In this document: one piece after another, positions 6,061-6,496 of the stretch
Numbering within the stretch: position 1 is the stretch's first letter
Layout of the letters: each line of letters opens with the position of its first letter
Assembly (NCBI GenBank): GCA_018830925.1
Contig: JAHJRK010000529.1
Location: 1 to 6,496, forward strand
Reading direction: 5' to 3'
DNA from: Pseudomonadota bacterium
GTDB lineage: Bacteria; Desulfobacterota; Desulfobacteria; Desulfobacterales; RPRI01
Length of the DNA stretch: 6,496 nucleotides
The notes under the pieces: model-generated
Told to the model about the DNA's origin: nothing
Seen by the model: only the letters and a program-made list of their open reading frames with translations
Databases searched by the model: none
Made by a program: the position numbers and the translations under genes

Positions 6061-6401
6061 AAGATATGGTTATCAGGATATTAAGTTACCGGGCACGCAG
6101 ATATCATGTTTTTAAATTAGCAACAAGCCTGATAAAGAAAAAAATTCTTTGTCAAACTATCCGCCTCAATCGGGTTCGTGGTAAAGACCCGCTTAAGGGA
6201 GCAGGGGCTGAAAGATGTTGAAAAAGGCTGTTGACTTGAAAATGTTTCTACAATATGGGCGATGTGTTAATCGGCAGACAGATATCAACTTGTTCGTTTT
6301 GGCTGCGCAAGCGCAAAGACGGGAGAATATGAGCCTGAAACCGTTCTCATCTTTGTCCGACCGAAGCCGGCTGATTTGAAGCAATATGAAGAGGGGAACG
6401 C
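6061..6401. other. Divergent intergenic region with several hairpins
   Basis: This region separates the exporter from the plus-strand membrane protein. It holds three stems: GATAAAGAA/TTCTTTGTC (6131-6153, one G-U), CGGGT/ACCCG (6171-6191), and a bipartite CAAAGA..GAGAA/TTCTC..TCTTTG (6314-6355). A TACAAT (6249-6254) resembles a -10 box, but the nearest TTGACT (6231-6236) is only 12 bases away, so no promoter can be called. On the minus strand a TTGACA (6150-6155) could serve the exporter but lacks a good -10. The stretch GCGCAAGCGCAAAGACG (6304-6321) resembles, from memory, a class of intergenic repeats common in environmental bacteria; I could not check this. Confidence 0.35.
6215..6379 (+). 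CDS. Possible 54-residue small protein of unknown function
   Basis: An ATG at 6215 has a good Shine-Dalgarno, AGGGG (6203-6207), 7 bases upstream, and the frame stays open for 54 codons to TGA at 6377-6379. The frame ends 22 bases before the next plus-strand gene. The product is basic and soluble (starts MLKKAVDLKMF, Gln/Arg-rich middle AAQAQRREN) with no domain I recognise. Against it: a hairpin lies inside it, a 63-codon frame is open on the opposite strand over the same bases, and the sequence looks like repeat-derived DNA. I do not recognise it; it may be non-coding. Confidence 0.22.
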   Translation: MLKKAVDLKMFLQYGRCVNRQTDINLFVLAAQAQRRENMSLKPFSSLSDRSRLI

Positions 6402-6496
6402 GTGCATCTTTTTTTTATAGCTCTACTCGTCGTCTTTACAGGAGGCATTTTAACCTTGCTGCTGAACCGGCATTTCATTCTGATGAAGTCGGTCGG
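6402..6496 (+). CDS. N-terminus of an integral membrane protein, possibly NuoL/HyfB-type proton-pumping subunit (cut by window edge)
   Basis: GTG at 6402-6404 is the only usable start, since an in-frame TGA lies at 6387-6389. GAGGGG (6391-6396) sits 5 bases upstream as a strong Shine-Dalgarno. The 31 visible residues form one transmembrane helix, FFIALLVVFTGGILTLLL (4-21), followed by a basic segment with Arg23 and Lys29. A short hydrophobic first helix with a central GG and then a basic loop is reminiscent of HyfB/HycC/NuoL-like subunits of group 4 hydrogenases and complex I relatives, which often begin such operons. That family call rests on resemblance only; any polytopic membrane protein would fit. 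Confidence 0.5.
   Translation, partial: MHLFFIALLVVFTGGILTLLLNRHFILMKSV

Noticed and set aside
6300..6315. Possible sigma-54 promoter (TGGC...GCA with the GG and GC 12 bases apart)
   Set aside because: Only the GG/GC pair and few flanking bases match; the TTGC part of the -12 box is missing.
6193..6384. Minus-strand open frame of 63 codons
   Set aside because: No Shine-Dalgarno, no domain; its openness is probably a by-product of hairpin and repeat-like DNA. The plus-strand frame over the same bases has a better start context.

Overview
The window looks like chromosomal housekeeping DNA from a Gram-negative, moderately AT-rich bacterium. TolC-type outer-membrane protein and FtsE point to a diderm. 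The gene set and intergenic style suggest Desulfobacterota (the former Deltaproteobacteria, perhaps Desulfobacterales); that placement is an impression from the proteins, not a computed result. No insertion sequence, phage gene, CRISPR array, tRNA or rRNA is visible.

Layout. Bases 1-1987 (minus) hold a two-gene unit: a TolC-family efflux protein followed, with an ATGA overlap, by an FtsE-like ATPase that runs off the left edge. Bases 1988-2420 are a gene-free divergent region with two separate structured elements on the plus strand: a stacked double hairpin ending in a strong intrinsic terminator (2054-2147), then a complex nest of inverted repeats (2217-2320). pyrE (plus, 2421-2999) follows. 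It converges on queD (minus, 3030-3404), which lies downstream of a long imperfect inverted repeat and dnaJ (minus, 3505-4623). dnaJ has a good sigma-70-type promoter candidate at 4707-4734. A 12-TM major facilitator exporter (minus, 4825-6060) comes next. Bases 6061-6401 are mostly non-coding, with one possible 54-codon ORF and several hairpins. A plus-strand membrane protein begins with GTG at 6402 and is cut by the right edge; its first 31 residues resemble the start of NuoL/HyfB-type proton-pumping subunits.

The genes do not form one pathway. They cover cell-envelope work (FtsE, TolC, the exporter), pyrimidine synthesis (PyrE), queuosine precursor synthesis (QueD) and protein folding (DnaJ). 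The most interesting material is non-coding: the two structured elements upstream of pyrE, and a roughly 21-bp repeat found three times (2196-2216, 2996-3016, and inverted at 4798-4819), two copies of which overlap or directly follow stop codons. I do not see convincing evidence of a new multi-gene system here.
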